A stretch of 64,000 nucleotides of DNA from Pelagerythrobacter marinus (GTDB taxonomy: Bacteria > Pseudomonadota > Alphaproteobacteria > Sphingomonadales > Sphingomonadaceae). Below, in pieces: positions 1 through 10,019 of the stretch. The DNA lies in NCBI RefSeq assembly GCF_009827515.1, contig NZ_WTYO01000003.1, positions 62,001-126,000 on the forward strand, given 5' to 3'. Below the pieces are notes generated by a model, which was given only the letters and a program-made list of their open reading frames with translations, searched no databases and was not told the origin of the DNA. Each line of letters starts with the position of its first letter. Positions within the stretch are counted from its first letter, which is position 1. The translations under genes were made by a program, and so were the position numbers.

Positions 1-1042
1 CAGGATCATCAAACACGGGCTGAATGGCCTCAAAGCGGCCATCGGCATCGAAGTCGATATCCTGCAATTTCGACCAGCTTCGAGCGAAATCGTTGCGGTA
101 AAGCGTCGCGGTGATCTTCGTATCATCGATCAGGCGGAGACTGCCTGTTATCCGGTATTGGTCATGCTCACCGGTAAAGCGGTCGCGTTGGCTTGCCGCA
201 TAACGTCGATAAGGGTCGGCGGCAAAGTCTGTATCAACAAGCCCGAGATAGGTCTCGTTCGCGTCCAGCTCGGATCTTCCATAGACAAGCTCGAGGCGAG
301 CGTCGGTGGGCGCGTCAGGGCTTGAATGCACGGCAAACCGCCCGCGGTAATCCTGACGATCAAAGCCGGTGTCGGCATTCGGGAACCCGTCAATCGTCTT
401 GAACCCGTCGCTCCCCTGCTGAAAGGTCTCGAGCAGCGCACCCACATTATCTGTCTCGCCACCGACCCAGCCATGTCCCTGGTAGTAGCCGCGCGATCCG
501 TATTGGCCTGAAGCCGAACCGGCGAAGCCCGCGACGGGGATCGGCGTCGAGCGAAAGTTCACGGCCCCGCCGATCGTGCGAGGTCCGTAAGCCACAGCCC
601 TAGTTCCCTTGACGACTTCGACAGCCGCCATTCGGCCAACCGCCGGAAAATAGTAGGCTGCGGGGGCCGCGTAGGGGGCTGGCGCAATGAGCACCCCGTC
701 TTCCATCAGCGTGATATTGCTCGAACGTTCCACCGGAGTACCGCGCAATCCGATATTGGGAAAAAGTCCGAACCCGTCCTCTTCTTGAAGATTGACCCCC
801 GGCACCTGCCGCAAGACCCTATTGACGTCGCCATACTCAAATTCGCGAAGGTCCTCGGGGCCGACAATGTCCGCCGACCCGGCGACGTCGCCCTCATCAA
901 CTCGCCCGCCGGTGACGATGATCGATTCGGATTGCGGAGGCATGCCGCCCTGCGCGCCTGAACCGCTTTTGGCATCAACCGACTGCGCGACCGCCGGACT
1001 GGAGAGCGCCAATGCCAGAAGAGAGACAGTTGCACGGTACAT
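1..1042 (-). CDS. TonB-dependent receptor, FecA-like (N-terminal part)
   Basis: The reading frame from the ATG at 1042 stays open to the window edge, giving 347 codons of an outer-membrane receptor. It starts with a signal peptide (about residues 1-20, ending AVAQS), then a TonB-box-like segment ESIIVTGG and a plug domain with the typical VLRQVPGVN, NIGLRGT and LMEDGVLI motifs, and the start of the beta-barrel. An AAAGGA ribosome site precedes the ATG. Plug features resemble FecA-type siderophore/metal receptors; the substrate is unknown. It lies 141 nt downstream of czcD in a metal-resistance array, so metal-complex uptake or sensing is an inference only. The C-terminal barrel is outside the window. 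Confidence 0.88.
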   Translation of the reverse strand, partial: MYRATVSLLALALSSPAVAQSVDAKSGSGAQGGMPPQSESIIVTGGRVDEGDVAGSADIVGPEDLREFEYGDVNRVLRQVPGVNLQEEDGFGLFPNIGLRGTPVERSSNITLMEDGVLIAPAPYAAPAAYYFPAVGRMAAVEVVKGTRAVAYGPRTIGGAVNFRSTPIPVAGFAGSASGQYGSRGYYQGHGWVGGETDNVGALLETFQQGSDGFKTIDGFPNADTGFDRQDYRGRFAVHSSPDAPTDARLELVYGRSELDANETYLGLVDTDFAADPYRRYAASQRDRFTGEHDQYRITGSLRLIDDTKITATLYRNDFARSWSKLQDIDFDADGRFEAIQPVFDDP

Positions 1043-1183
1043 ATTCAATCCTTTCAAATCCGTTCGACGCCCTAATAACCATTCTGCTATTGATTCGCAA
1101 TAGCGATATATGCCGATGTCCTGCGTTTGCGAGGAGGCGAAAGGTGGGTGCTAGAGACTTGGCGGGACGCTCAAACAGCTACC

Positions 1184-2116
1184 TCACCGAGAAGAGTGAT
1201 GAGGCGGAACCAGGTCGGTGTTGCAATCGTGCGCTTTGCAAGCCTCGAGCGTCGCATGCGCAATTTCGAACCGCTGAGCGAGTTGCTCTTTCACGGACAT
1301 TTTTAAGGTTTCAAAATCATCGAGTGATCCCGACGAGAGAACAATGTGCGTTTCGAGAGCGCGATGGTGTTCGCCGAGATTCCAAATATGGACGTGGTGC
1401 ACGCTTTCGATGCCTTGCTGGCTTTCAAGAAAGGCGACGATCCGGTCGAATTCCAGCTCGTCGGGAACAGCTCCCATCAATAGTCGCACAGTTCGCGGAA
1501 GAAGCGTAACACCCTGCCAGATCACATAACCTGCGATGATCAGCGTTATCACAAGGTCGGCGATGGTAAGATCGTAGAGAAGGATGAGTACGCCGGCTAC
1601 AATCACGCCAACCGATGCCAACGCGTCCGAGACGTTATGCAGGAAGGCTGCCTTCATATTGATGCTGTCATGCGCGCCGCGATAGACGATAAAGGCGGTC
1701 ACGAGATCGATGATCAGAGCGATGCCCGCCACCCAGATCACCGTCCATCCCTCGACCGGCTGCGGCTCGGCGAAACGGTTGACTGCCTCGACGATCAGAT
1801 AGAATCCGATGATGAGCAAGGTCGTCAAATTGATGAGCGCGGCGACCACTTCTCCCTGGGCGTACCCGAAGGTCATCAGCTTGTCGGCCGGACGTCGACC
1901 CATCCGGCGCGCAAACCATGCAAGGCCCAGGGAAGCCGCGTCGCTGAAATTGTGCAACGCATCCGCGATTAGTGCCAGCGAGCCCGAAACGATGCCGCCG
2001 ATGATCTGGGCCAACGTCAGGAGAACATTGATGGCGACAGCAAACACAAGCTGGCGATCGCTCAGGTTTTCCTCACCGTGGCTGTGTCCTGCATGGCCGT
2101 GGGCGTGCGCCATCAT
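1184..2116 (-). CDS. czcD: Cation diffusion facilitator, CzcD/ZitB-type Zn/Cd/Co exporter
   Basis: 310-aa inner-membrane metal/proton antiporter. The N-terminus is His-rich (MAHAHGHAGHSHGEEN); six membrane segments follow. The metal-site motifs are visible: HNFSD in TM2 and HNVSD in TM5, the HxxxD pair typical of Zn/Cd-transporting CDFs. A cytoplasmic C-terminal domain contains VHHVHIWNLGEH and ends in a His/Cys-containing tail. The start codon overlaps the stop of the upstream membrane-protein gene by 4 nt (ATGA), so the two are translationally coupled. It is the last exporter of the metal array before the TonB receptor. Confidence 0.93.
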   Translation of the reverse strand: MMAHAHGHAGHSHGEENLSDRQLVFAVAINVLLTLAQIIGGIVSGSLALIADALHNFSDAASLGLAWFARRMGRRPADKLMTFGYAQGEVVAALINLTTLLIIGFYLIVEAVNRFAEPQPVEGWTVIWVAGIALIIDLVTAFIVYRGAHDSINMKAAFLHNVSDALASVGVIVAGVLILLYDLTIADLVITLIIAGYVIWQGVTLLPRTVRLLMGAVPDELEFDRIVAFLESQQGIESVHHVHIWNLGEHHRALETHIVLSSGSLDDFETLKMSVKEQLAQRFEIAHATLEACKAHDCNTDLVPPHHSSR

Positions 2117-2955
2117 CGCGCTCCTTCTTTAGAAAGTTTACTATCGGTTGCGCTCGGATGCTGGAGGATGGCATCGGAAACCCCTGTCGCTTGGAGCACG
2201 GCGTCGAGACCGGCGGCGAGCAGGCCGAATCCCGCCATGCCGCATATAAATGCCACCAGCGCCTTCACGTTCATTCGGCATCGCTTGACAAAGGGCCGGG
2301 CAATCAAGTGAACAGAGGCCAAGAGAAAATAGCCCGCGAGCAGTATCGCCATCGCGCCATCGACGTTGCTGTTTCTCCCGTGCAAAAGCCAGAAAGCCCC
2401 GACAACCCAGGCGACGAAGACAAGCGCGAGAATGACATGGACCGCGCCGCGATCCATGGGGTTCACGATCTCTTCGAGCAGACTGGCGGTGGTTCTTCTT
2501 GCGACCAAGAGAGCGGATAGGCCGACTCCAAATGTGGCAGCCAAGCCAGCGTAGACAGAGATGGCCGATGCAGCTCCTAAAACGAGCCCACCGCATGCCA
2601 GCGCGATGCCGGATGCACACAGAATGCCTACTTTCGGCCCGCGCTTGGGTCCCCAGCGCCGGTAGATCCCTTCTACGACCTTCGTCGATAGAAGATAGAG
2701 GGCACCGCCCGCAGGAAACAAGACGACGGACCCCAAGCTTCCCGCTATAAAACCGCCCGACTGCTCGGCCATAATGAACGCGAGCATGACGAACACACCG
2801 GAAATTATAGCGCCCCAGAGTCGCTCTACGGCGTGCGAGGATCCGTTCCGTTCTTCCCAGATTGCACCGATCCCGAGACCTAGGCTCGCCATCATGGCCA
2901 TGCCTAGAACCCGCGAGATATCCTCGGTGGCGAATATTTCATGAATAAGCGTCAT
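2113..2955 (-). CDS. Polytopic membrane protein of unknown function
   Basis: 280 aa with about eight predicted hydrophobic segments and short loops; no motif that I recognise. It is sandwiched between two CDF transporter genes with 4-nt overlaps on both sides (upstream at 2952-2955, downstream at 2113-2116), so it is almost certainly expressed with them. The stretch near residues 165-170 (LLEEIVNPMDRG) is the only long hydrophilic interruption. A role in metal homeostasis is inferred from position alone. Confidence 0.8.
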   Translation of the reverse strand: MTLIHEIFATEDISRVLGMAMMASLGLGIGAIWEERNGSSHAVERLWGAIISGVFVMLAFIMAEQSGGFIAGSLGSVVLFPAGGALYLLSTKVVEGIYRRWGPKRGPKVGILCASGIALACGGLVLGAASAISVYAGLAATFGVGLSALLVARRTTASLLEEIVNPMDRGAVHVILALVFVAWVVGAFWLLHGRNSNVDGAMAILLAGYFLLASVHLIARPFVKRCRMNVKALVAFICGMAGFGLLAAGLDAVLQATGVSDAILQHPSATDSKLSKEGAR

Positions 2956-3581
2956 TCGCGCTTGTCGCCATGCACGGTTCCGCGTTCGTCATGCCGATCC
3001 TTGTGGGTGTCGCGCAGAATGTCGATCCCGCCATATATGGCAATTGCCGCAACGGCGACGCCAACGACGAGATCGGGCCAGTTGGCACCTGTCAGCATGA
3101 CGATAATGGCGGCAATTATGATGCCACCATTGGAGATGAAATCGTTAAAGCTGAAGGTTGTGGCGGCGCGGAGATTGACGTCCTTCTCCTGCATGTTCTG
3201 CAGCATTCGTAGACAGATCAGATTCACGACAGCTGCCACTGCAGCCATCGCCATCATCATTACTCCGCCGGGATCGGAACCCTCCACGAAGCGCCTTATG
3301 GCATCGGCAATGACCCCGGCAGCGAAGACCAGCAGCATGATCCCTGAAAAGCGAGCGGCTCCGCGCTTCCATTTCCGTGATCGGGTCAAGGCGAGCAGGC
3401 TGAGCGCATAGACAATGGCGTCCGAAGAATTATCGAGGCCGTTAGCCAGGAGGGCGTTGGAATCGGCCAGATAGCCGACGGCGAAAAACCCGATGGCAAT
3501 CGCCACGTTGAGCCACAGAACAATCGAAAGCGTTTTCCGCTTGGCAGTTGTATCGAGTTGCAGATCCCCTTCGCCGCTCAT
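2952..3581 (-). CDS. CDF-family cation transporter lacking the cytoplasmic domain
   Basis: 209 aa from the ATG at 3581 (MSGEGDLQ), which overlaps the previous stop by 4 nt; an in-frame start at 3608 would overlap more and is less likely. Six membrane segments, with NGLDNSSD in TM2 and FSFNDFISN in TM5. These replace the HxxxD pairs of classical CDFs and are, as I recall, usual for a short cation-transporter subfamily that stops after TM6. There is no C-terminal metallochaperone-like domain, only a short charged tail. Probably a metal exporter accessory to the P-type ATPase. Confidence 0.82.
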   Translation of the reverse strand: MSGEGDLQLDTTAKRKTLSIVLWLNVAIAIGFFAVGYLADSNALLANGLDNSSDAIVYALSLLALTRSRKWKRGAARFSGIMLLVFAAGVIADAIRRFVEGSDPGGVMMMAMAAVAAVVNLICLRMLQNMQEKDVNLRAATTFSFNDFISNGGIIIAAIIVMLTGANWPDLVVGVAVAAIAIYGGIDILRDTHKDRHDERGTVHGDKRE

Positions 3582-3937
3582 GCGTTGACACCTCGGGCTT
3601 GAGCCCAATTCTCCGCCTGCTTGCGTTTGGAAAACGGAAAGACCTGCAACTCCGCGCGGAACAGGCGGTCAAATATTCGAGTGCCCCGCTTTTCCGGTTT
3701 CTGGTCGTCGACGATAGCAATCCGCCCGAAGCTGTCCTTGGGCCGGATGTCGAACTTAAGGTCACGCCAAAGACCTCCCGAAAAGTTTGGTGCGAGTGCG
3801 AGCAGCATCGGAACCGTATCGTTTCTGCGCCGCGCGCTACGTTCGAAAACGGCCACGAAGGTATCGCAATCTGATGTTTGCACCGTTCGGGCGGCCTCGA
3901 CCAGGTTCAGTCCATCCTCTTCCGACAAATTCAACAC
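3578..3937 (-). CDS. SpoIIAA-like (STAS/SEC14-type) small protein
   Basis: About 119 aa matching the SpoIIAA-like fold family (PF11964 type): an N-terminal strand region, a central WRDLKFDIRP segment and RIAIVDDQ, then an FPFSKRKQAENWA helix at the end. A GGAGGG Shine-Dalgarno at 3941-3946 sits just before a GTG (3937) and a TTG (3934); this favours a start here rather than the in-frame ATGs at 4021 or 4120, which would overlap the ATPase gene. The family's role is poorly known. Its stop overlaps the next CDF start by 4 nt. Confidence 0.72.
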   Translation of the reverse strand: MLNLSEEDGLNLVEAARTVQTSDCDTFVAVFERSARRRNDTVPMLLALAPNFSGGLWRDLKFDIRPKDSFGRIAIVDDQKPEKRGTRIFDRLFRAELQVFPFSKRKQAENWAQARGVNA

Positions 3938-4007
3938 AGCTCCCTCCAAAGTTGGTACACTTGAAGTTCGTTCAGCGCGGGCCGTCGGCATGGGGACGTG
4001 GGAAAGT

Positions 4008-6533
4008 TCAAGCGCCGACATTTGCCAAAGCCTGCTCACTGCTATGGTGGGATGGAGGCCCATTGTCGCTAGAACGTTTCTCGCGATAGGCGAGAAGCCG
4101 TAGAGCATTGGCAACGACAATCAGTGTAGAGCCCTCATGCACAGCAACTGCGGGACCAATGCCGAGACCGAAGATGGTCGCCGGAATGAGCACTGCGACA
4201 ATCCCGAGGCTCACCACCATGTTCTGGCGAATGATGGAACGGGTCTTGCGGCTGAGGTCGACCGCGAACGGCAGCTTGGCGAGGTCATCTGCCATAAGTG
4301 CGACATCGGCGGTTTCCAATGCGACGTCGGACCCGGCTGCGCCCATTGCTATCCCGACGGTTGCATTTGCCATGGCAGGAGCATCGTTCACCCCGTCTCC
4401 GACCATTGCCACTTTGTCCTGACCGGCGAGCTTGCGGATAGCTTCGACTTTGTCATCAGGCATTAGATTGCCCCATGCCTCATCGAGACCAACATCCTCT
4501 CCGACAGCGTCGGCGACCCTCTGATCATCGCCGGAGATCATGATCATTCTCGTGATTCCGAGTTCGCGCAGCGCGTTAAGCGTCGTTCTTGCTGCCGCGC
4601 GCGGTGTGTCCAATAGCCCAATGGCTCCAAGATCGCGCGTCCGCGAACGGATAGCCATCGTGGTCCGCCCACGCTCGCGCAAAACCTCGATTGCGCTCGT
4701 CAATTCAGGGCCAAGCGGAGGGACCCCGTCGACACCGAACATCTCGAGTTTGCCGATCCAGACTTTTTCACCTCCGACGATCGCGGTAATGCCCTTGCCC
4801 GTGAAACTTTCGAGGTCGGTCGCCGCCGGCAACGCTTCTTCACCATTTCGCTCGGCACTATCCCTGACGATGGCTTGGGCCAGCGGATGGTCGCTCAAAC
4901 TCTCCGCTGCCGACGCGATTCTCAGCAATTCGCGCTCGGACACGCCGGTCGCTGTCTCGATATCGGTTATTCGGGGCTCACCTTCAGTCAGCGTGCCCGT
5001 CTTGTCGAATGCGATGGCCTTCAATGCACCTAAATCTTCGAGGGGTGCGCCGCCTTTTACGAGGACGCCGCCTCGCGCAGCTCGCGCGACCCCGGACAGG
5101 ACCGCGCTAGGCGTCGCAATAGCGAGTGCGCAGGGGCTGGCAGCGACCAACACTGCCATGGCGCGGTAGAAGCTATCGCGGAACGGCTCGTCTATGATGA
5201 CCCAGGAGAAGAGCAAAAGCCCCGCAAGCGCGAGCACGGCAGGCACGAAAATGCGCTCGAAGCGCTGCGTGAAACGCTGGGTTGGCGATTGCTGCGCTTC
5301 GGCGGCACTCACCATCTGCACCACTTTCGAAAGAGTGGTTTCGCTCGACCGGCGGGTCACCACGACTTCGAGAGCCCCCGAGCCATTTATTGTGCCGGCG
5401 AAAACCCGGTGGGTGTCTGCCAGCCTGTCGGGAGTCTTCCGCGCGGAAGCGATATCCGATACCGCGCTCTTGTCGACGGGCACGCTTTCGCCCGTGACCG
5501 GGGCCTGGTTAATGGCGCTCGCCCCTTCAGACACAAAGCCATCGGCAGGCAAGCGCTCATTCGGGCGGACGACCACAACATCGCCTACCACGAGTTCCTC
5601 GACGCGTATCTCCTCGACAGCCTCGCCGCGCTTCACGCGAGCTGTTTCGGGAGCGAGCTCGGCGAGCGCTTCGATCGCTCTTTTCGCGCGACCCATTGCA
5701 TAGCGCTCAAGGGCGTGGCCGAAGCTGAACAGAAAAAGCAGCAACGCGCCCTCCGCCCATTCGCCGAGGATCGCAGCGCCCGCAGCCGCCACAAGCATAA
5801 GACTGTCGATCTCGAACCGGCGGAGCCGGAGATTGTCCCAGGCCTCTCTGAGTGTGTAGAACCCACCGAAAAAATATGCCGTAACGTAGCAGAGAAGAGG
5901 CACGAACTGGGGGTAGTTCCCCCATAGTTTTTCAATGCCGAAGCCCGTTGCGAGCAAGCCCCCCGACGCCAGGGAAAAATAGAGCTCCGTATTGGCACCA
6001 AGAATGCCGCCATGCTTATGATCGTGCTCGCCACCTCCATCGTGGGCATGCCGTTCGCGTGAAGAGTGGGAAACATTGCCGGAAGTTTTCGCTCGTCGCG
6101 TAGCGCCAAATCCTTTTAGCGCTGCGACAATTTTCTGCTCGTCGGTCCGTTGGCGGTCGAACTCGATCACGAACGTCCCCGCCGCATCGGCATAGGCTTC
6201 GAGCACCCCGGTTTGCCGAGCGATAAGATCGGCAACGGTCCGGGCGCGCCGTGTGGAGTTCACGCCATCGACGTCATAGGTCAGGTGGCCGTACCGACTG
6301 GAGATCTCTGCCCCGGCCACATGCGCAAGCTCCTTGATGCGCGCGACGGAGAGCCGGTCTGGATCATAAGAGATGTTAAGCCGCGCTGCAGATTGGCCCG
6401 GCTGCTCTTCCACGGTGACGTCGTGAACACCTGTCTGTCCACGCAGCAGCGCCTGAAGTCTTCCGATACACGGATCATCGCTCGTTGCTTCGGGCACGAG
6501 AGCTGACACTTCGATTTGAATAGTACGTGCCAA
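4008..6533 (-). CDS. Heavy-metal translocating P1B-type ATPase (Zn/Cd/Pb)
   Basis: ZntA/CadA-like efflux ATPase, about 841 aa. A TTG at 6533 follows an AAAGGAGAAAGG ribosome site and is the likely start; an upstream in-frame TTG lies at 6569. The N-terminus carries a degenerate metal-associated domain and a His-rich linker (HAHDGGGEHDHKHGG). Then come the actuator motif TGES, the transmembrane metal site SPCALA, the phosphorylation motif DKTGTLT, SDHPLA, and GDGVNDAP of the hinge. The SPC plus His-rich linker suggests Zn, Cd or Pb. It follows czcA by 174 nt and is followed by the SpoIIAA-like gene. Confidence 0.94.
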   Translation of the reverse strand: MARTIQIEVSALVPEATSDDPCIGRLQALLRGQTGVHDVTVEEQPGQSAARLNISYDPDRLSVARIKELAHVAGAEISSRYGHLTYDVDGVNSTRRARTVADLIARQTGVLEAYADAAGTFVIEFDRQRTDEQKIVAALKGFGATRRAKTSGNVSHSSRERHAHDGGGEHDHKHGGILGANTELYFSLASGGLLATGFGIEKLWGNYPQFVPLLCYVTAYFFGGFYTLREAWDNLRLRRFEIDSLMLVAAAGAAILGEWAEGALLLFLFSFGHALERYAMGRAKRAIEALAELAPETARVKRGEAVEEIRVEELVVGDVVVVRPNERLPADGFVSEGASAINQAPVTGESVPVDKSAVSDIASARKTPDRLADTHRVFAGTINGSGALEVVVTRRSSETTLSKVVQMVSAAEAQQSPTQRFTQRFERIFVPAVLALAGLLLFSWVIIDEPFRDSFYRAMAVLVAASPCALAIATPSAVLSGVARAARGGVLVKGGAPLEDLGALKAIAFDKTGTLTEGEPRITDIETATGVSERELLRIASAAESLSDHPLAQAIVRDSAERNGEEALPAATDLESFTGKGITAIVGGEKVWIGKLEMFGVDGVPPLGPELTSAIEVLRERGRTTMAIRSRTRDLGAIGLLDTPRAAARTTLNALRELGITRMIMISGDDQRVADAVGEDVGLDEAWGNLMPDDKVEAIRKLAGQDKVAMVGDGVNDAPAMANATVGIAMGAAGSDVALETADVALMADDLAKLPFAVDLSRKTRSIIRQNMVVSLGIVAVLIPATIFGLGIGPAVAVHEGSTLIVVANALRLLAYREKRSSDNGPPSHHSSEQALANVGA

Positions 6534-6707
6534 TTTGCCTTTCTCCTTTGAAGAAACCGTCGAACGCAATTGAGCCGTGCCGGAATTCGCGGCACCCGAG
6601 CCTTCATGGATCGAACGAGCCGGTCATTCGATAGCTTGGCGGGCCAGCGCTGCCACTCCTCCGCGCGCTTGCGAGAAAGGACGCTGTCCCGCCATATAGC
6701 TTCGCCA

Positions 6708-9700
6708 CTAGGTCACATTTTGAAGCTCCTCGCGCTCTTCAGGCGTGACATTGCGCCGCAGCCTGTCCCACCAACGCTGTCGCCAGGTCCGGTCATCTTC
6801 TCTGGTCCCGAAAACCAGCTTCAAGATTGCGGGCAAGACGAAGAGGGTGAGCGCGGTGGCCGTGATCAATCCTCCGATGACGACTGTCGCCAAGGGACGC
6901 TGCACTTCCGCGCCGGTCCCGGTCGCAATGGCCATCGGCACGAAGCCGAGCGATGCAACGAGCGCGGTCATGAGAACCGGCCTCAGGCGCGCCAATCCAC
7001 CATCGACGATGGCGTCATCGAGCGCCATGCCCCTGTCGAGCCGCTGACGGATCGCAGTCACCATCACGAGGCCATTCAAGGTCGCCACACCCGACAGGGC
7101 GATAAAGCCTACCGCCGCAGATACCGAGAATGGCATCCCGCGTAGAGCCAAGGAGAATATTCCGCCTGCCAGGGCCAACGGGATCGCGCTGAATACGGCG
7201 AGCGCCGGCACCCAGCCCCCAACCGCCATGTAAAGCAGCAAGAGAATGACCGCGAAAGCGATAGGAATGACTATCTGAAGTCTTTCCTGGGCAGCCTGGA
7301 GGTTCTGGTATTGACCGCCCCACTCGATAAACGCGGCAGCGGGCAGTTCGACCTGCGCCGCAACCCTTTCCTGGGCCTCTTCTACAAAAGACCCGAGGTC
7401 GCGTTCTCGCACGTTGGACGAAACGATCACCAGTCTGCGTCCCTGTTCCCGGCGAACCTCCGCGAGACCATCCACCACACGGAACTCGGCAACCGAGCGT
7501 AGCGGTATGGTTGCCCCGTTCGGGAGCAGCACCGGCAAAGCACCCAACTGGTCGAAATCGTCGCGGGTCGCGTCCGACAACCGCACAACCACATCGAAGC
7601 GGCGATCGCCTTCGAAAACGAGGCCCGCAGGCCGACCGCCCAGTGCGATCGCCACCGATTGCGCAACGTCTTCGACCTTCAGCCCGTAACGGGCAATCGC
7701 TGGCCGATCGAAGGCAATATCGAGGGTGGGGAACCCGGTCACTTGCTGGACCTTGACGTCCGCGGCGCCGTCGACATTGCGCAGCACGCCCGCAACCTCG
7801 TTCGCCGCCGAGGTCATGGCGCTGAGATCGTCTCCGTAGATCTTGACGGCAACATCTCCGCGAACGCCTGCGATCAATTCGTTGAACCGCAATTCGATCG
7901 GTTGGCTGAACTCGTAAAGGTTGCCGACGAGACTGCTGAGGGCGCTCTCCATTTGCGCGACCAACTCGTCCTTGGCGAGGTCGGGATCGGGCCATTCCTC
8001 ACGGGGTTTGAGGATCACGTACGCATCGGAAGCGTTCGGCGGCATCGGGTCACTGGCCACTTCCGCCGTGCCCGTCCGCGAAAAGACGAGCTCGACCTGC
8101 TCAAACTGCTCGAGCCGGTCCTCGACCCGCCTTTGCATCGCGAGCGAACGTTCGAGCGATGTCGAAGGAATACGCAGCGATTGCACGGCGATGTCGCGCT
8201 CGTCCAATTGCGGTGTGAACTCGCTCCCGAGGAAGCTGAACACGAAGGCCGCAAAGGCGAAGATGCCGACGCCCATGCCGATGACCGGCCAAGGGCGGGT
8301 GATCGCCCTGCGGACCAGCGGTCCGTATCGCTCCTTGGCGATCCGGATCGGCTTGACCTCCTTTTCCGTCAGCTTCTTGTTGAGCAGGATGGCGATCATT
8401 GCCGGGACGAAGGTCAGCGACAACACGAACGCCGAGGCGAGCGCGAGCATGACCGTGATCGCCATGGGCGAGAAGGTTTTGCCTTCGACCCCGGTAAAGG
8501 TCAGAAGCGGTGCGAAGACGAGAAGTATGATCGCCTGCCCGTACACAGTCGGCTTGATCATTTCCTGCGCGGCAAGCCGCGTTTCCGTCAACCTTTCGCC
8601 CAGTGTGAGAAGCCGGCCTTCGTGTTCCTGCCGGGCCGCGAGCCTCGCGACACTGTTCTCGACGATGATGACGGCACCATCGACGATCAGGCCGAAGTCC
8701 AGCGCACCCAGGCTCATGAGATTGCCCGACACGCCGAGCCGGTTCATTCCGATCGATGCCATCAGCATGGAAAAGGGAATGACCAGCGCCGCGATGATCG
8801 CTGCCCGGATGTTGCCCAGCAGCAAGAACAGGATCGCGATCACCAGAAGCGCGCCTTCAACGAGATTCTTCTCGACGGTCGCGATCGTCGCATCGACCAG
8901 CGAAGACCGGTTGTAGACGATCTCCGCGACAATTCCTTCCGGCAGGGAGCTGCGAACTTCCTCGAGCCGTTCGGCCGCCTGGGCCGACACGGTGCGGCTG
9001 TTCTCGCCCGCGCGCATGAGCACGGTGCCCACGACCGCTTCATCGCCGTTCAGCGACGCCGCGCCCGTTCGCAGGTCGCCACCGATGCTGACCGTGGCGA
9101 CGTCTCCTACGCGAATGGGGACTCCTTCGCGTGTAGAAACGACCGCCTGCTCGATATCCTCGACACTGCCGAGGCGCGCATCAACTCGGGCGAGGAGGGC
9201 TTCGCCTGCCCGCTCGACGAAATTGGCCCCTTCGGCGAGATTGGCCGCTTCCAGCGCATCGATCACTTCGTCGAACGATAAACCGTACCCGGTCAATCGC
9301 GCGGGATCGGGTTGGACAAGGTATTGCTTTTCGAAGCCGCCGATCGAGTCGACACCCGCCACACCGTCGACCGACCGCATGAGGGGGGCAACCACCCAGT
9401 CCTGGATGGTTCGCAGATAGGCAGCCTTGGCAACATCGCTGTCGAGCCGGTCGCCACGTTCGGTCACAAAGCTCCCGTCGGACTGCCAACCGACCGCTCC
9501 GCCCAGCGGTGCTTCCTTGCCGTCAGGAAACTCGTACTCGATGGTATACATGAGCACTTCGCCCAAGCCGGTCGAGATGGGTCCCATCACCGGTTCGGCA
9601 CCCTCGGGTAGGGAGGCACTTATGGGCGTCAGCCGTTCGTTGACCTGCTGACGCGCAAAATAGATGTCGGTCCCTTCCTCGAAAATCGCGGTCACCTGGC

Positions 9701-10019
9701 TGAACCCGTTGCGCGATATTGAGCGGGTCATCTCCAGACCCTCGATACCGGCAAGCCCGGTTTCAACGGGATAGGTGACCTGCGTTTCGACTTGCGAAGG
9801 CGACAGGGCTGGTGCCTCGGTGTTGATCTGCACCTGTACATTGGTGATATCGGGCACGGCATCGATGGGCAGGCGCAGCAAATTCACCACGCCATAGATT
9901 GCCACACCGAGCGTCAGTACGACCATCGCCCAGCGAAAGCGCACGGCGACGTCGAGGATCATGCCGATCAGGCCATGGCGGTGGGAGCGATCCGCGTCCT
10001 GCATGTGATCAGTGTCCAT
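6708..10019 (-). CDS. czcA: CzcA-type heavy-metal RND efflux pump
   Basis: 1103-aa inner-membrane proton/metal antiporter. The TM4 relay DFGLIVDGAVIIVEN lies at residues 441-455 (D441, D447, E454), the signature of CzcA-like Zn/Co/Cd pumps. Early motifs LPIDAVPDITNVQVQI and the large periplasmic loops are typical and length is normal for the family. The start overlaps the end of czcB by 11 nt. Together with CzcB and CzcC it forms an envelope-spanning pump that exports divalent metals out of the cell. Confidence 0.96.
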   Translation of the reverse strand: MDTDHMQDADRSHRHGLIGMILDVAVRFRWAMVVLTLGVAIYGVVNLLRLPIDAVPDITNVQVQINTEAPALSPSQVETQVTYPVETGLAGIEGLEMTRSISRNGFSQVTAIFEEGTDIYFARQQVNERLTPISASLPEGAEPVMGPISTGLGEVLMYTIEYEFPDGKEAPLGGAVGWQSDGSFVTERGDRLDSDVAKAAYLRTIQDWVVAPLMRSVDGVAGVDSIGGFEKQYLVQPDPARLTGYGLSFDEVIDALEAANLAEGANFVERAGEALLARVDARLGSVEDIEQAVVSTREGVPIRVGDVATVSIGGDLRTGAASLNGDEAVVGTVLMRAGENSRTVSAQAAERLEEVRSSLPEGIVAEIVYNRSSLVDATIATVEKNLVEGALLVIAILFLLLGNIRAAIIAALVIPFSMLMASIGMNRLGVSGNLMSLGALDFGLIVDGAVIIVENSVARLAARQEHEGRLLTLGERLTETRLAAQEMIKPTVYGQAIILLVFAPLLTFTGVEGKTFSPMAITVMLALASAFVLSLTFVPAMIAILLNKKLTEKEVKPIRIAKERYGPLVRRAITRPWPVIGMGVGIFAFAAFVFSFLGSEFTPQLDERDIAVQSLRIPSTSLERSLAMQRRVEDRLEQFEQVELVFSRTGTAEVASDPMPPNASDAYVILKPREEWPDPDLAKDELVAQMESALSSLVGNLYEFSQPIELRFNELIAGVRGDVAVKIYGDDLSAMTSAANEVAGVLRNVDGAADVKVQQVTGFPTLDIAFDRPAIARYGLKVEDVAQSVAIALGGRPAGLVFEGDRRFDVVVRLSDATRDDFDQLGALPVLLPNGATIPLRSVAEFRVVDGLAEVRREQGRRLVIVSSNVRERDLGSFVEEAQERVAAQVELPAAAFIEWGGQYQNLQAAQERLQIVIPIAFAVILLLLYMAVGGWVPALAVFSAIPLALAGGIFSLALRGMPFSVSAAVGFIALSGVATLNGLVMVTAIRQRLDRGMALDDAIVDGGLARLRPVLMTALVASLGFVPMAIATGTGAEVQRPLATVVIGGLITATALTLFVLPAILKLVFGTREDDRTWRQRWWDRLRRNVTPEEREELQNVT

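Noticed and set aside
7659-9281. 540-codon open frame on the plus strand
   Set aside because: Antisense shadow of czcA; His/Arg/Asp-rich, no start context.
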